Assembly: GCA_021848365.1 (NCBI GenBank)
Contig: JAJZUS010000001.1
Location: forward strand, 310,001-374,000
DNA length: 64,000 bases
Direction of reading: 5' to 3'
DNA from: Actinomycetes bacterium
Lineage (GTDB): Bacteria > Actinomycetota > Acidimicrobiia > Acidimicrobiales > RAAP-2
Program-made: the position numbers and the translations under genes
Notes under the pieces: model-generated
The model's database searches: none
Told to the model about the DNA's origin: nothing
What the model saw: the letters and a program-made list of their open reading frames with translations, nothing else
Shown here: positions 34,045-42,539 of the stretch, one piece after another
How the letters are laid out: each line of letters starts with the position of its first letter
Numbering within the stretch: position 1 is the stretch's first letter

Positions 34045-35193
34045 ATGTCCTGGGTCGACGCGGTGATCCTGGGCCTCGCCGTCCTCGCCGCCCTGCGTGG
34101 CTGGAGCGCGGGGGCGGCCCGCCAGATCGGGATGGTCGTCGGCCTCATCGCCGGTTTCGTCGGCGCCACGGCGGTCGCGCCGCACTGGGCCACCAACGTG
34201 GCCTCGGGCAACTGGCGACCCGCCGTGACGTTGGCGATCATCGTCGCGGGCTCGGCCCTCGGCAGTTCCCTCGGTTCGGCGCTCGGGGGGCTGGTGCACC
34301 GGTCCATGCGGGTGATCCACCTCGGCACGGTCGACCGGGCGGTCGGCGCGGGGGTCGGCGTCGTCGGCTCGCTCGCCCTCTCCTGGCTGGCCGCGGGGTT
34401 GGTGGCCGTCGTCGCGTGGGGATCGGTGGGGGCCGCGATCCAGGGCTCCGCGATCTTGCGGGCGATGGACCGCGTGCTGCCCCCCGTGCCGGCGATCGAG
34501 GGGCGGGTCCAGAGCGTCCTGCGCAACGCCGACCTCCCGAACGTCTTCGCGTCGCTGATCGCCCCGCGCGTGGCGGTCGCGCCGGTGCGCCTGGGGCCGA
34601 CGGTGAGTCCGGTGGCGAACCCGCCCGGCGTCGTGAAGGTCCTGGCGGGCGGCGGGTGCCCCCTCGGTCACGAGGGGACCGCCTTCGTGGTCGCGCCCCA
34701 CGAGGTCGTCACGAACGCCCACGTCATCGCCGGAGCCACGGCGATCACCGTCGACGGCTACCGCGCCGCGGTGGCCCTCTACGATCCGGTCACCGATCTC
34801 GCCGTCCTGCGGGTTCCCGGCCTCCCGGCGGCGGCCCTCCCCCTCTCGACAGGGGTGCCCGCCATCGGCACCGCGGCGCGGGTGGTCGGATTCCCGCTCA
34901 ACGCCTCGCGCACCCTCGCGCCGGCCCAGCTGCGCGGGACGGTCACGGGATCGGGCCGGGACATCTACAACCAGGTCCTGGTGACGCGGACCTACCTGGT
35001 GGTCGCCGCGAGCATCGCGCCCGGCAACTCGGGCAGCCCGGTGATCGTCCGGGGACGGGTCGTGGGCGTGATCGTGTCGAAGTCGGTCAGCCAGAACCTG
35101 GTCGCCTACGCCATTCCGGCCTCGCGGGTCGTGAGGGATCTGCGGCGCGTCACGCCGACGAGCACCGCCTCGACGCAGGGCTGCACCACCTGA
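34045..35193 (+). CDS. MarP-like membrane serine protease (CvpA + trypsin-like domains)
   Basis: 382 residues. Four N-terminal helices (CvpA-like, ~1-130) precede an extracytoplasmic chymotrypsin-fold protease with triad H226 (VVTNAHVIAG), D251 (VTDLAVLRV) and S329 (APGNSGSP). C205 (GGGCPLGHEGT) and C380 (STQGCTT) bracket the protease as the regulatory disulfide pair does in mycobacterial MarP, which is needed for acid and oxidative-stress resistance. A similar role here is inferred. A 15-bp terminator hairpin follows the stop. Confidence 0.9.
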   Translation: MSWVDAVILGLAVLAALRGWSAGAARQIGMVVGLIAGFVGATAVAPHWATNVASGNWRPAVTLAIIVAGSALGSSLGSALGGLVHRSMRVIHLGTVDRAVGAGVGVVGSLALSWLAAGLVAVVAWGSVGAAIQGSAILRAMDRVLPPVPAIEGRVQSVLRNADLPNVFASLIAPRVAVAPVRLGPTVSPVANPPGVVKVLAGGGCPLGHEGTAFVVAPHEVVTNAHVIAGATAITVDGYRAAVALYDPVTDLAVLRVPGLPAAALPLSTGVPAIGTAARVVGFPLNASRTLAPAQLRGTVTGSGRDIYNQVLVTRTYLVVAASIAPGNSGSPVIVRGRVVGVIVSKSVSQNLVAYAIPASRVVRDLRRVTPTSTASTQGCTT

Positions 35194-35194
35194 C

Positions 35195-35229
35195 GACGAG
35201 GCCCGGCCCTCGTCGGGCCGGGCCTCGTC
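35195..35229. terminator. bidirectional hairpin terminator between protease and gabT
   Basis: GACGAGGCCCGGCCC (35195-35209) pairs perfectly with 35215-35229 across a TCGTC loop. It starts 2 bp after the protease stop and ends 18 bp before the gabT stop on the other strand, so it can end both convergent transcripts. No U-tract, as is common at high GC. Confidence 0.85.
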
Positions 35230-35247
35230 GGTCGAGGTGACGAGCGA

Positions 35248-36582
35248 CTACGACGCTGCGTGGATGGCGTCGGCCAGCACTCCGAGCCCGTCCTCGAGCT
35301 GGGGCTCGGTGATGACGAGCGGCGGGAGCAGCCGGATGACGTTCCCGTAGGTGCCGCAGGACAGGGCGATGACGCCCTGCTGGTTGCAGTAGTTGACGAT
35401 GGACTTGGCGGCCGCCGCGTGGGGCTCGGTCGTACCGGGCTTCACGAGCTCGAAGGCGATCATCGCCCCGCGCCCCCGCACGTCGCCGATGATCGGCGCG
35501 TCCTGGGCCAGGCCGCGCAGGCGCGGGAGGACGACGTCGCCGATGGCGCGCGCCCGCGCCGGCAGGTCGAGGTCGCGCATGGTCGAGATGGTGGCGAGCG
35601 CCGCGGCGGTGGCGACGGGGTTGCCGCCGTAGGTGCCGCCGAGCCCACCCTCGTGCACCGCGTTCATGAGCTCGGCGCGGCCGGTCACGCCGGCGAGCGG
35701 CATGCCGCCGGCGAGGCCCTTGGCCGTCGTCACGATGTCGGGGATGACGCCCTCGTGGTTGACGGCGAACCAGTCACCGGTGCGGCAGAAGCCCGACTGG
35801 ATCTCGTCGGCGATGAAGACGACGCCGTTCGCGCGAGCCCACTCCGACAGGGCCGGCAGGAAGCCGTCGGCCGGGACGACGAACCCGCCCTCGCCCTGGA
35901 TCGGCTCGATGAGGATGGCCGCCACGTTGGTCGCGCCGACCTGGCTCTCGATCTGCGAGATGGCCCGGGCCGCCGCCGCCGGGCCGTCGAGGCCGTCACG
36001 GAACGGGTAGCTCATCGGCACCCGGTAGATCTCGGGGGCGAAGGGGCCGAAGTGGTCCTTGTAGGGCATGTTCTTCGACGTGAGGGCCATGGTCAGGTTG
36101 GTGCGGCCGTGGTACGCGTGGTCGAAGACGATGATCGCCTGGCGTCCCGTCGCGAGGCGGGCGACCTTCACGGCGTTCTCGACGGCCTCGGCACCCGAGT
36201 TGAAGAGGGCGGACGTCTTCGCGAAGTCGCCGGGGGTCAGCTGGGCGAGCTCCTCGCAGACCTTCACATAGCCCTCGTAGGGGGTCACCATGAAACACGT
36301 GTGGGTGAAGGCGGCCACCTGGGCGCTCACCGCGTCGACGAGGGCGGGGACGTTGTGGCCGATCGAGACGACCGCGATGCCCGACCCCAGGTCGAGCAGC
36401 TGGTTGCCGTCCACGTCGAGCAGGATGGCTCCCTCGCCGCGCTCGATGTAGACGGGGAATCCCTGGGACAGGCCCGAGCTCACCACCGCGCTGCGGCGCG
36501 CGTGGAGCTCGCGGGACTTGGGTCCGGGCAGCTCGGTGACGACCTTGCGCTCGGTGCCGATGGACGACGTGGTGCTGGACAC
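35248..36582 (-). CDS. gabT: 4-aminobutyrate aminotransferase
   Basis: 444 residues, GTG start, class-III PLP aminotransferase. D259 in FIADEIQSGF holds the PLP ring nitrogen and K288 in TTAKGLAGGMP forms the Schiff base; FNSGAEAVENAVKVAR and FDHAYHGRTNLT are also GabT-like. It moves the amino group of GABA (or a related omega-amino acid such as 5-aminovalerate) to 2-oxoglutarate. Nearby genes encode an ALDH and a PotABCD-type importer, so polyamine/GABA use is possible, but strands and spacing rule out a shared operon. Confidence 0.92.
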   Translation of the reverse strand: MSSTTSSIGTERKVVTELPGPKSRELHARRSAVVSSGLSQGFPVYIERGEGAILLDVDGNQLLDLGSGIAVVSIGHNVPALVDAVSAQVAAFTHTCFMVTPYEGYVKVCEELAQLTPGDFAKTSALFNSGAEAVENAVKVARLATGRQAIIVFDHAYHGRTNLTMALTSKNMPYKDHFGPFAPEIYRVPMSYPFRDGLDGPAAAARAISQIESQVGATNVAAILIEPIQGEGGFVVPADGFLPALSEWARANGVVFIADEIQSGFCRTGDWFAVNHEGVIPDIVTTAKGLAGGMPLAGVTGRAELMNAVHEGGLGGTYGGNPVATAAALATISTMRDLDLPARARAIGDVVLPRLRGLAQDAPIIGDVRGRGAMIAFELVKPGTTEPHAAAAKSIVNYCNQQGVIALSCGTYGNVIRLLPPLVITEPQLEDGLGVLADAIHAAS

Positions 36583-36648
36583 GGTGACTCCTTGACTTGT
36601 CCCGACCGGGCCAGGTTAGTTCTGGCCCCGAGCCGCCACCAGACGACG

Positions 36649-36675
36649 AAACGGGTGACCGTTGGTCACCCGTTT
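36649..36675 (-). terminator. 12-bp hairpin after tRNA-Ser(CGA)
   Basis: AAACGGGTGACC (36649-36660) pairs perfectly with 36664-36675 across GTT. It starts 4 bp beyond the tRNA CCA end and lies before gabT, so it likely terminates the tRNA transcript or shields the leader of gabT. Closing A/T pairs give it a more classical terminator look than the other hairpins here. Confidence 0.75.
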
Positions 36676-36679
36676 CGCG

Positions 36680-36767
36680 TGGCGGAGGAGGTGGGATTTG
36701 AACCCACGGTGCCCGTAGACACAGCAGTTTTCGAGACTGCCCGATTCGGCCGCTCTCGCACCCCTCC
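36680..36767 (-). tRNA. tRNA-Ser (anticodon CGA)
   Basis: 88 nt including the encoded CCA (36680-36682). Acceptor GGAGGGG pairs with CTCCTCC with one G-U; discriminator G73; anticodon stem GCAGT/ACTGC with loop CTCGAAA gives CGA, reading UCG; T-arm GTGGG-TTCAAAT-CCCAC. The long variable arm (TGTGTCTACGGGCACC) is typical of serine tRNAs. Confidence 0.97.
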
Positions 36768-36817
36768 GCGGGAGAGTCTACCCCCGGCGCGCGGTACCGT
36801 CGTCGGCGAGGAGGGCC

Positions 36818-37315
36818 GTGGACGACGACCAGCGATTCATGGGCGAGGCGCTCGAGATGGCGCGCGCGGCGGCGGGGCACGGTGACGTGCCGGTCGGTTG
36901 CGTGCTGGTGGCGGGGGGGCGGGTCGTCGGGCGGGGCGAGAACCGCCGGGAAGTGGACGCCGATCCCACCGCCCACGCCGAGGTCGTCGCCCTGCGGGCG
37001 GCGGCCGCCGCACGCGGGAGCTGGCGGATGGACGACGTGACCGCCTACGTGACCCTCGAGCCCTGCGTGATGTGCGGCGGGGCCCTGCTCAACGCTCGGG
37101 TCGCCCGGGTGGTGATCGGCGCCCTCGACGAGAAGGCGGGAGCGGTGGGGTCCCGGTACCACGTGCTCGCCGATCCCCGGCTCCTGCACGAGGCGGCCGT
37201 CGACTACGGCGTGCGCGCCGGGGAAGCGGCCTCGCTCCTGCGCGACTTCTTCGCCGAACGGCGGGCCGACGGGCCGTCCGGGCGCTCCGGCGCGGACACT
37301 GACGACCTGCCATGA
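36818..37315 (+). CDS. tadA: tRNA-specific adenosine deaminase
   Basis: 165 residues. GTG at 36818 with GGAGG just upstream. Cytidine/adenosine deaminase zinc site: H53-A-E55 (TAHAEVVALR) and C83-V-M-C86 (LEPCVMCGG). TadA converts A34 to inosine in tRNA-Arg(ACG). The C-terminus has a ~20-residue disordered extension (RRADGPSGRSGAD). A neighbouring tRNA-Ser gene on the opposite strand is a frequent context for tadA. Confidence 0.95.
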   Translation: MDDDQRFMGEALEMARAAAGHGDVPVGCVLVAGGRVVGRGENRREVDADPTAHAEVVALRAAAAARGSWRMDDVTAYVTLEPCVMCGGALLNARVARVVIGALDEKAGAVGSRYHVLADPRLLHEAAVDYGVRAGEAASLLRDFFAERRADGPSGRSGADTDDLP

Positions 37316-37440
37316 TGTCCCCGGGAGATCGTGACGTTCACCGGGGGGGCGACTGTCGTTCACTCGCGCGTAACCGGGCCTTGCTACGGTCACCCGCTCG
37401 GGTACCGCCAGAGCGGCGGACCTCCGGAGGGAGTTACTCA

Positions 37441-38586
37441 GTGCGATTCAACAAGATCAAGCTGTCGCTCGCTGGGGCGATGGTCAGCACGGCTCTGGTG
37501 GGCGCGGCGTCGCTCGGCGGGACCGCGTCGGCCGCGACCAGCTGCGCCACGGCGACGTCGGCGGCCGCCTGCGGCGGCATGGCCGCGCTCATCAAGGCGG
37601 CCAAGGCCGAGGGGTCACTGAACGTGATCGCTCTGCCGGCCAACTGGGCCAACTACGGGGCCATCATTGCGGCGTTCCACAAGAAGTACGGCATCACGGT
37701 CAACTCGTACAACCCGAACGGCTCGAGTCAGGACGAGATCAACGCGATCATCGCTGACAAGGGTCGCTCGAGCGCGCCGGACGTGATCGACGTGGGCACC
37801 AACTTCGCCATCACGGCGAAGGGTCAGCACCTGCTCTCCCCGTACAAGGTCGCGACGTGGAACGCCATCCCGGCGGCCCTGAAGGACCCGGCCGGCTACT
37901 GGTTCGACGACTACGGCGGCTTCGTGGCCATCGGCTGCAACTCGGCCGTGGTGAAGGCCTGCCCGACCTCGTTCGCCCAGATGCTCCAGAAGGGCAAGGG
38001 CTACAAGATCGGCATCAACAACAACCCGACGGCGTCGGCGTCCGCCCTGGCGGCCGTCATGGCGGCGGCGATCGCTAACCACGGCTCGCTGAACAACGTC
38101 AAGGCCGGCGTCAACTACTTCGCCCAGATGAACAAGAACGGCAACTTCGTCGCCACCGTGGCCGGTCCCTCGACCGTGCAGAGCGGCGCGACGAACATCG
38201 TGATCTGGTGGGACTACCTGCAGGCTGGCTCGATCAGCTCGCTGCCCGGCTACGCGAAGAAGTGGAAGGTCGTCATCCCGCGCGACGCGGCGATGGCCGA
38301 GTACTACACCCAGGCCATCAGCTCGAGTGCCCCGCACCCCGCGGCGGCTCGCCTGTGGGAGGAGTTCCTGTACTCCACCCAGGGTCAGAACCTCTGGCTG
38401 GCCGGCAAGGCCCGTCCGGTGGAGCTCGCCTACATGACCGCTCACCACACCGCCACTCCGAAGCTGCTGGCCGCCCTGCCGCCGGCGCCGACGAAGGGCA
38501 TCCAGTACCCGACCCAGGCCCAGATCACCAAGGCCGAGGCCGTCGTGTCGGCCACCTGGCCGACGGCGGTCACGTCCGGTCCGTGA
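37441..38586 (+). CDS. extracellular substrate-binding protein, polyamine/iron/phosphonate-type importer
   Basis: 381 residues. GTG at 37441 follows GGAGGGAG. Signal peptide h-region ~8-28, likely cleaved near TASA. Type II binding fold: EGSLNVIALPANWANYGAIIAAFHKK, APDVIDVGTNFA, YWFDDYGGFVAIGCNSAV and VVIPRDAAMAEYYTQAI. The layout matches the family that includes PotD, FbpA and 2-aminoethylphosphonate binders; no diagnostic ligand residues are clear. First gene of a four-gene importer. Confidence 0.88.
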   Translation: MRFNKIKLSLAGAMVSTALVGAASLGGTASAATSCATATSAAACGGMAALIKAAKAEGSLNVIALPANWANYGAIIAAFHKKYGITVNSYNPNGSSQDEINAIIADKGRSSAPDVIDVGTNFAITAKGQHLLSPYKVATWNAIPAALKDPAGYWFDDYGGFVAIGCNSAVVKACPTSFAQMLQKGKGYKIGINNNPTASASALAAVMAAAIANHGSLNNVKAGVNYFAQMNKNGNFVATVAGPSTVQSGATNIVIWWDYLQAGSISSLPGYAKKWKVVIPRDAAMAEYYTQAISSSAPHPAAARLWEEFLYSTQGQNLWLAGKARPVELAYMTAHHTATPKLLAALPPAPTKGIQYPTQAQITKAEAVVSATWPTAVTSGP

Positions 38587-38589
38587 TCG

Positions 38590-39522
38590 GTGACTGACGC
38601 AGCTCTGTCGAGCACGTTGACGTCCGCCCCGGGGATTCCCGGGGCGGACGTCAACGTCGTCCCTACGTGGCGTCGCCTCGGGCGTCGCCTGCGCCCCGGC
38701 CTGGCCGTGGCGCCCTTCCTGCTGTACTCGTTCCTCGGCCTCGGGCTCCCGATCCTCGCGGTCGTCGACTTCGCCTTCCGCGACCCCGCGGGCCACCTGA
38801 CGTCGGCCAACGTGCGTCTGATGGCGCACAACCCCTACCTCCTCGGCTTCAAGAACTCGATCATCCTGGCCGCCATCACCTCGGTCGTGCCGGGCGTGCT
38901 GGGCGTCATCCTCGCCTACACGATCCACACCTCGCGCAGTGGGCTGCTGCGGCGGCTCGTCGCGACGGCCTCGGGCGTGCTCGCCAACTTTGGCGGCATC
39001 AACCTCACCTTCATGTTCATCGCCACGATCGGGTCGACGGGCCTGCTCTCGGTGTGGCTCACCTACCTCCACATCAACCTGACCAGCCTGGGCTTCAACC
39101 TCTACTCCTTCTACGGAGTCGTCGTCGTCTACATGTACTTCCAGATCCCGCTGATGGTCCTCGTCATCACCCCGGCCCTCGCGGGCTTGCGAGCCTCGTG
39201 GCGTGAGGCGGCCTCCAACATGGGCGCCTCGCCGTGGCGCTACTGGCGCCACGTCGGCATCCCCGTCCTCATGCCCTCGGTCCTCGGGGGGATGCTCCTC
39301 CTCTTCGGGAGCGCCTTCGCCGCCTACGCGACGGCGGAGACCCTGACCGCCGGCACCGTCACCCTGGCCCCGATCCAGATCGGCAACCTCCTCGCCGGCA
39401 ACGCGATCAGCGGCCAGGTGAACGTCGGCTACGCCATCGGGCTCGGCATGTTCGTCGTGCTGGCGATCACCATGGTCCTCTACGGACTCGTTCGGAAGCG
39501 GGCGTCGAAGTGGCTTCGCTAA
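38590..39522 (+). CDS. ABC permease 1 (PotB/FbpB type)
   Basis: 310 residues, GTG, 3 bp after the binding-protein stop. Six-plus helices, starting LRPGLAVAPFLLYSFLGLGLPILAVVDFAF; EAA loop REAASNMGASPWRYWRHVGIPVLMPS. Residues ~10-22 are encoded by a perfect 17-bp hairpin. It pairs with the next permease to form a heterodimeric channel. Confidence 0.92.
   Translation: MTDAALSSTLTSAPGIPGADVNVVPTWRRLGRRLRPGLAVAPFLLYSFLGLGLPILAVVDFAFRDPAGHLTSANVRLMAHNPYLLGFKNSIILAAITSVVPGVLGVILAYTIHTSRSGLLRRLVATASGVLANFGGINLTFMFIATIGSTGLLSVWLTYLHINLTSLGFNLYSFYGVVVVYMYFQIPLMVLVITPALAGLRASWREAASNMGASPWRYWRHVGIPVLMPSVLGGMLLLFGSAFAAYATAETLTAGTVTLAPIQIGNLLAGNAISGQVNVGYAIGLGMFVVLAITMVLYGLVRKRASKWLR
38617..38654 (+). 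repeat. 17-bp perfect hairpin in the first codons of permease 1
   Basis: TTGACGTCCGCCCCGGG (38617-38633) pairs with its exact complement at 38638-38654 around the tetraloop GATT. It lies 31 bp after the binding-protein stop and 27 bp inside the permease gene. No U-run. Same placement as the hairpin at 26475-26510, so the position looks functional. Confidence 0.85.
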
Positions 39523-40343
39523 CGGTCGAGGCCCTCGAGGACCTGGCGGCCGATCCGTCCCCGCGCCGTCGCCGCCGGCCCCGCGTCTGGCGCGCGCTCA
39601 TCCTCTTCGCCGCGGCCGCCTACTTCATCCTGCCGATCTTCGCGGCGCTGCGCTTCGCGTTCCAGAACGACTCCAACCACTTCTCGCTCTACGCCGTGCG
39701 GGCGATCCCGAGCCAGGTCGGGTTCACCGCGGCCTTCGTCCTCTCGCTCAAGCTGGCGTTCTCGACCCTGGTCCTGACACTCCTGCTGATGGTGCCGACG
39801 ACGATCTACGTGCACCTGCGACTGCCGAGGATGCGTCGCGTGCTGGAGTTCATCACGATCCTGCCGATCGTCATCCCCCCGATCGTGCTGATCCTCGGCG
39901 TCCTGCGCGCCGCGCCGCTCTGGCTCAAGTCCTCGCCCTACCTGCTCAGCCTCGTCTACGTGGTCCTCTCGATGCCCTTCGTCTACCGCTCCATCGACTC
40001 GGGCCTCTCGGCCATCGATTTGCGCACGCTGGTCGAGGCCAGCCGATCCCTCGGCGGGAACTGGGTGAAGACGATGTGGCGCGTGGTCATGCCGAACCTG
40101 AGGGCCGGGCTCCTCTCGGCGTCGGTGCTGACGCTCGCGCTGGTCCTGGGCGAGTTCACGATGGCGAGCCTCGACCTGTGGACGACGCTGCCCGTCTGGA
40201 TCGCCCAGTTCCAGCAGGTCGACGCCCACATCGCCACGGCCGTCGCGATGCTTTCGCTCGTGGGGACGTGGCTCTTGATCACGGTTATCGTGTCGCTCGA
40301 CCGCTCAGAGTCGCGGCGCTCGCGGAGGAGGATGGGGCAGTGA
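39510..40343 (+). CDS. ABC permease 2 (PotC/FbpB type)
   Basis: 277 residues. GTG at 39510 overlaps the first permease by 13 bp. Basic start RRRRRPRVWRALILFAAAAYF, six helices, EAA loop VEASRSLGGNWVKTMWRVVMPNLRAG. Its end overlaps the ATPase start (GTGA). Second half of the import channel. Confidence 0.9.
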   Translation: MASLTVEALEDLAADPSPRRRRRPRVWRALILFAAAAYFILPIFAALRFAFQNDSNHFSLYAVRAIPSQVGFTAAFVLSLKLAFSTLVLTLLLMVPTTIYVHLRLPRMRRVLEFITILPIVIPPIVLILGVLRAAPLWLKSSPYLLSLVYVVLSMPFVYRSIDSGLSAIDLRTLVEASRSLGGNWVKTMWRVVMPNLRAGLLSASVLTLALVLGEFTMASLDLWTTLPVWIAQFQQVDAHIATAVAMLSLVGTWLLITVIVSLDRSESRRSRRRMGQ

Positions 40344-41449
40344 CAGAGTTGGCCAGCGCACCGGCGCCGACCGCGAGCGCGCCCGCGGGCTCGCGCGTCG
40401 TCCTCGACTCGCTCACCCGCGTCTACGGCCGCACCCGCGCCCTCGACGGTTTCAGCCTGACCATCGAGCCCGGTGAGCTGGTGGCCCTGCTCGGGCCGTC
40501 GGGGTGCGGCAAGACGACGGCCCTGCGCTGTCTCGCCGGCTTCGAGGTGCCCGACGCCGGGCGCGTGCTCGTCGACGGCGTCGACGTGGCACGCGTCTCG
40601 GCTCAGAAGCGCGACATGGGCATGGTCTTCCAGAGCTACTCGCTCTTTCCGAACATGAATGTCCTCAATAACGTGGCCTTCGGCCTGCGCATGCGCGGCG
40701 TCCACTCGGCCGCGCGCAAGGCGAAGGCCGTCGAGCTCCTCGAGTTGGTGGGTCTCGCCGATCAGGCCGTGAAGTACCCGCACCAGATGTCGGGCGGGCA
40801 GCAGCAGCGCGTGGCCCTGGCCCGCGCGCTCGCCATCGAGCCCCGGGTCCTCCTGCTCGACGAGCCGCTCTCGGCGCTCGACGCCAAGGTCCGTCTCGAG
40901 CTGCGCGAGCAGATCCGCGCCCTCCAGCAGCGCCTCGCCATCACCACGGTCTTCGTCACCCACGACCAGGAGGAGGCCCTGTCGATGGCCGACCGGGTCT
41001 GCGTGATGTCCCACGGTCAGGCCGAGCAGATCGCCGCCCCGGCCGTCCTCTACGCCCAGCCCTCGACGGCCTTCGTGGCCGAGTTCGTCGGCGTGTCGAG
41101 TCGGGTGCCGGTCACGCGTTCGGGTGAGGGCGTCGTCGTCTTCGACGGCGTGGTGCCGGTGCGCGGCGGGATCTCCGCCGTGCCGTCGGGCGATCTCGAC
41201 GTCCTCCTGCGACCCGAGGACCTCGTCGTCGAGGCCGATCCCGCGGGACTGGGCGTCGTCACGCACGTGAGCTTCCTCGGCGGGACCACTCGACTGCACG
41301 TCGGGGTCGCCGGGGCGACCGTGAAGGTCGACGTTCGCTCGAGCGAGGCCCACACGTGGCCGCCGGGGGAGCGCGTGCGTCTGCGCGTCACGTCCCGCGA
41401 CGTCCTGGTGAGCCCGCGCCGGGCGGCCGCGGTGGTCGTCGAGGAGTAG
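40340..41449 (+). CDS. ABC ATPase with TOBE domain (PotA/FbpC type)
   Basis: 369 residues from GTG. Walker A GPSGCGKTT, Q-loop MVFQSYSLFPNMNVLNN, signature [17 protein letters not shown], Walker B LLLDEPLSALDAKVR, switch THDQEEALSMADRV. The last ~110 residues form a TOBE-type regulatory domain (LRPEDLVVEADP). It energises the importer beginning at 37441. The family covers polyamines, iron, sulfate and phosphonates, so the substrate stays open. Confidence 0.94.
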   Translation: MTELASAPAPTASAPAGSRVVLDSLTRVYGRTRALDGFSLTIEPGELVALLGPSGCGKTTALRCLAGFEVPDAGRVLVDGVDVARVSAQKRDMGMVFQSYSLFPNMNVLNNVAFGLRMRGVHSAARKAKAVELLELVGLADQAVKYPHQMSGGQQQRVALARALAIEPRVLLLDEPLSALDAKVRLELREQIRALQQRLAITTVFVTHDQEEALSMADRVCVMSHGQAEQIAAPAVLYAQPSTAFVAEFVGVSSRVPVTRSGEGVVVFDGVVPVRGGISAVPSGDLDVLLRPEDLVVEADPAGLGVVTHVSFLGGTTRLHVGVAGATVKVDVRSSEAHTWPPGERVRLRVTSRDVLVSPRRAAAVVVEE

Positions 41450-41458
41450 CCGGGCCGC

Positions 41459-42220
41459 TCAGACGGCGGCCCAGCCGCCGTCCACCGGGATGATGGCGCC
41501 GCTCACGTTCGAGGCGTCGTCGCTCAGCAGCCAGGTGATGGCCGCGGCCAACTCGTCGGCCTGCGCGGAGGGCGGGACGTTCACCTGGAGGAAGGGCCCC
41601 AGTCGTTCGGTCGCCCACGGCGAGCGGAAGGTCGCCACGATGTTGGTCTTCACGCCCCCGGGGGCGATCGCGTTCACCCGGACGCCCTTCGGGGTGTAGT
41701 AGAAGGCGGTCGATCGGGTCAGCCCGACGACCGCGTGCTTCGAGGTCGTGTAGGCGACGCCGGCCGCCGAGCCGCGCAGTCCCGCCTCGGAGGAGATGTT
41801 CACGATCGAGCCCCGTCCGGCGGTGATCATGAGGGGCAGGACGGCGCGCGTCAGGCGCATCATCGAGGTGAGGTTGACGTCCATGACGCGCTCCCAGGTC
41901 GCGTCGTCGACCTCGGCGAGCGGCAGGAAGTCGTCCATGATCCCGGCGATGTTGGCGAGTCCGTCGACCCGTCCCGCGGCGGCGCTGACGACGCGTTCGA
42001 CGTCGTCGGCGAGCGTGATGTCCCCGACCACGGCGACCAGTCGATCCGTCGCGAGTTCGCGAGAGAGATCCTGGAGTCGGGGTTCCGAGACGTCGGCCGC
42101 GATCACGCGGCCGCCCTCGGCGATGAGTCGCACGGTCGTCGCGCGTCCGATGCCCGAACCCGCGCCGGTGACGATGAGGGTGCGCCCGGCGAAACGCTCG
42201 GGCGTGAGGGTGGTGGTCAT
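41459..42220 (-). CDS. short-chain dehydrogenase/reductase (classical)
   Basis: 253 residues. ATG at 42220, with GGAGG 5-6 bp upstream, preferred to a GTG two codons earlier. NAD(P) motif TGAGSGIG, structural NIAG, catalytic S143 and Y157-x3-K161 (YTTSK), and PGGVKTN after the active site. An Asp after the second strand (AADVSE) favours NAD(H). Substrate unknown. It converges on the importer operon with a 9-bp gap. Confidence 0.92.
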   Translation of the reverse strand: MTTTLTPERFAGRTLIVTGAGSGIGRATTVRLIAEGGRVIAADVSEPRLQDLSRELATDRLVAVVGDITLADDVERVVSAAAGRVDGLANIAGIMDDFLPLAEVDDATWERVMDVNLTSMMRLTRAVLPLMITAGRGSIVNISSEAGLRGSAAGVAYTTSKHAVVGLTRSTAFYYTPKGVRVNAIAPGGVKTNIVATFRSPWATERLGPFLQVNVPPSAQADELAAAITWLLSDDASNVSGAIIPVDGGWAAV

Positions 42221-42283
42221 GTGCACCTCCAGTGCCCCTCCAGAGCCGACCCTAGGCCCGCCGCGTCGCCGACGCGAACGGCC

Positions 42284-42505
42284 TCAGCGGTGCCCGACCC
42301 GGTGGCGCCACCGCGCCACGGCGACGCCGGCCCAGACCAGCTCGACGACGCCGAAGGGCCAGGCGCCGGCGAGGAAGCCGTAGAGGCTGGAGAGCACGCA
42401 TCCCAGGGCGAAGCCGAGAACGTAACGGGCGTGTCGGCCCTCGAGGGCGTACATGACCATCATGAACCCGACGGCCGCGATGCCGTAGACGGTGACCGCG
42501 TTCAC
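42284..42505 (-). CDS. small membrane protein downstream of thiamin-regulated kinase
   Basis: 73 residues from a GTG at 42505 (other GTGs at 42514 and 42523 are possible). Three hydrophobic stretches: VYGIAAVGFMMVMYAL, YVLGFALGCVLSSLYGFLAG and PFGVVELVWAGVAVARW. No family recognised with confidence. It lies 34 bp after the kinase on the same strand, so it may belong to the TPP-riboswitch operon. Confidence 0.6.
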   Translation of the reverse strand: MNAVTVYGIAAVGFMMVMYALEGRHARYVLGFALGCVLSSLYGFLAGAWPFGVVELVWAGVAVARWRHRVGHR

Positions 42506-42539
42506 CGCGCCCACCCGAGCCACGCGCCGGGGGTGGTGG

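Noticed and set aside
32560-34722. A 720-codon open frame on the minus strand opposite the ALDH and MarP-like genes
   Set aside because: Its product is His/Arg/Asp/Gly-rich without domains, and both plus-strand genes beneath it have intact active sites. This is the usual antisense shadow of high-GC coding DNA.
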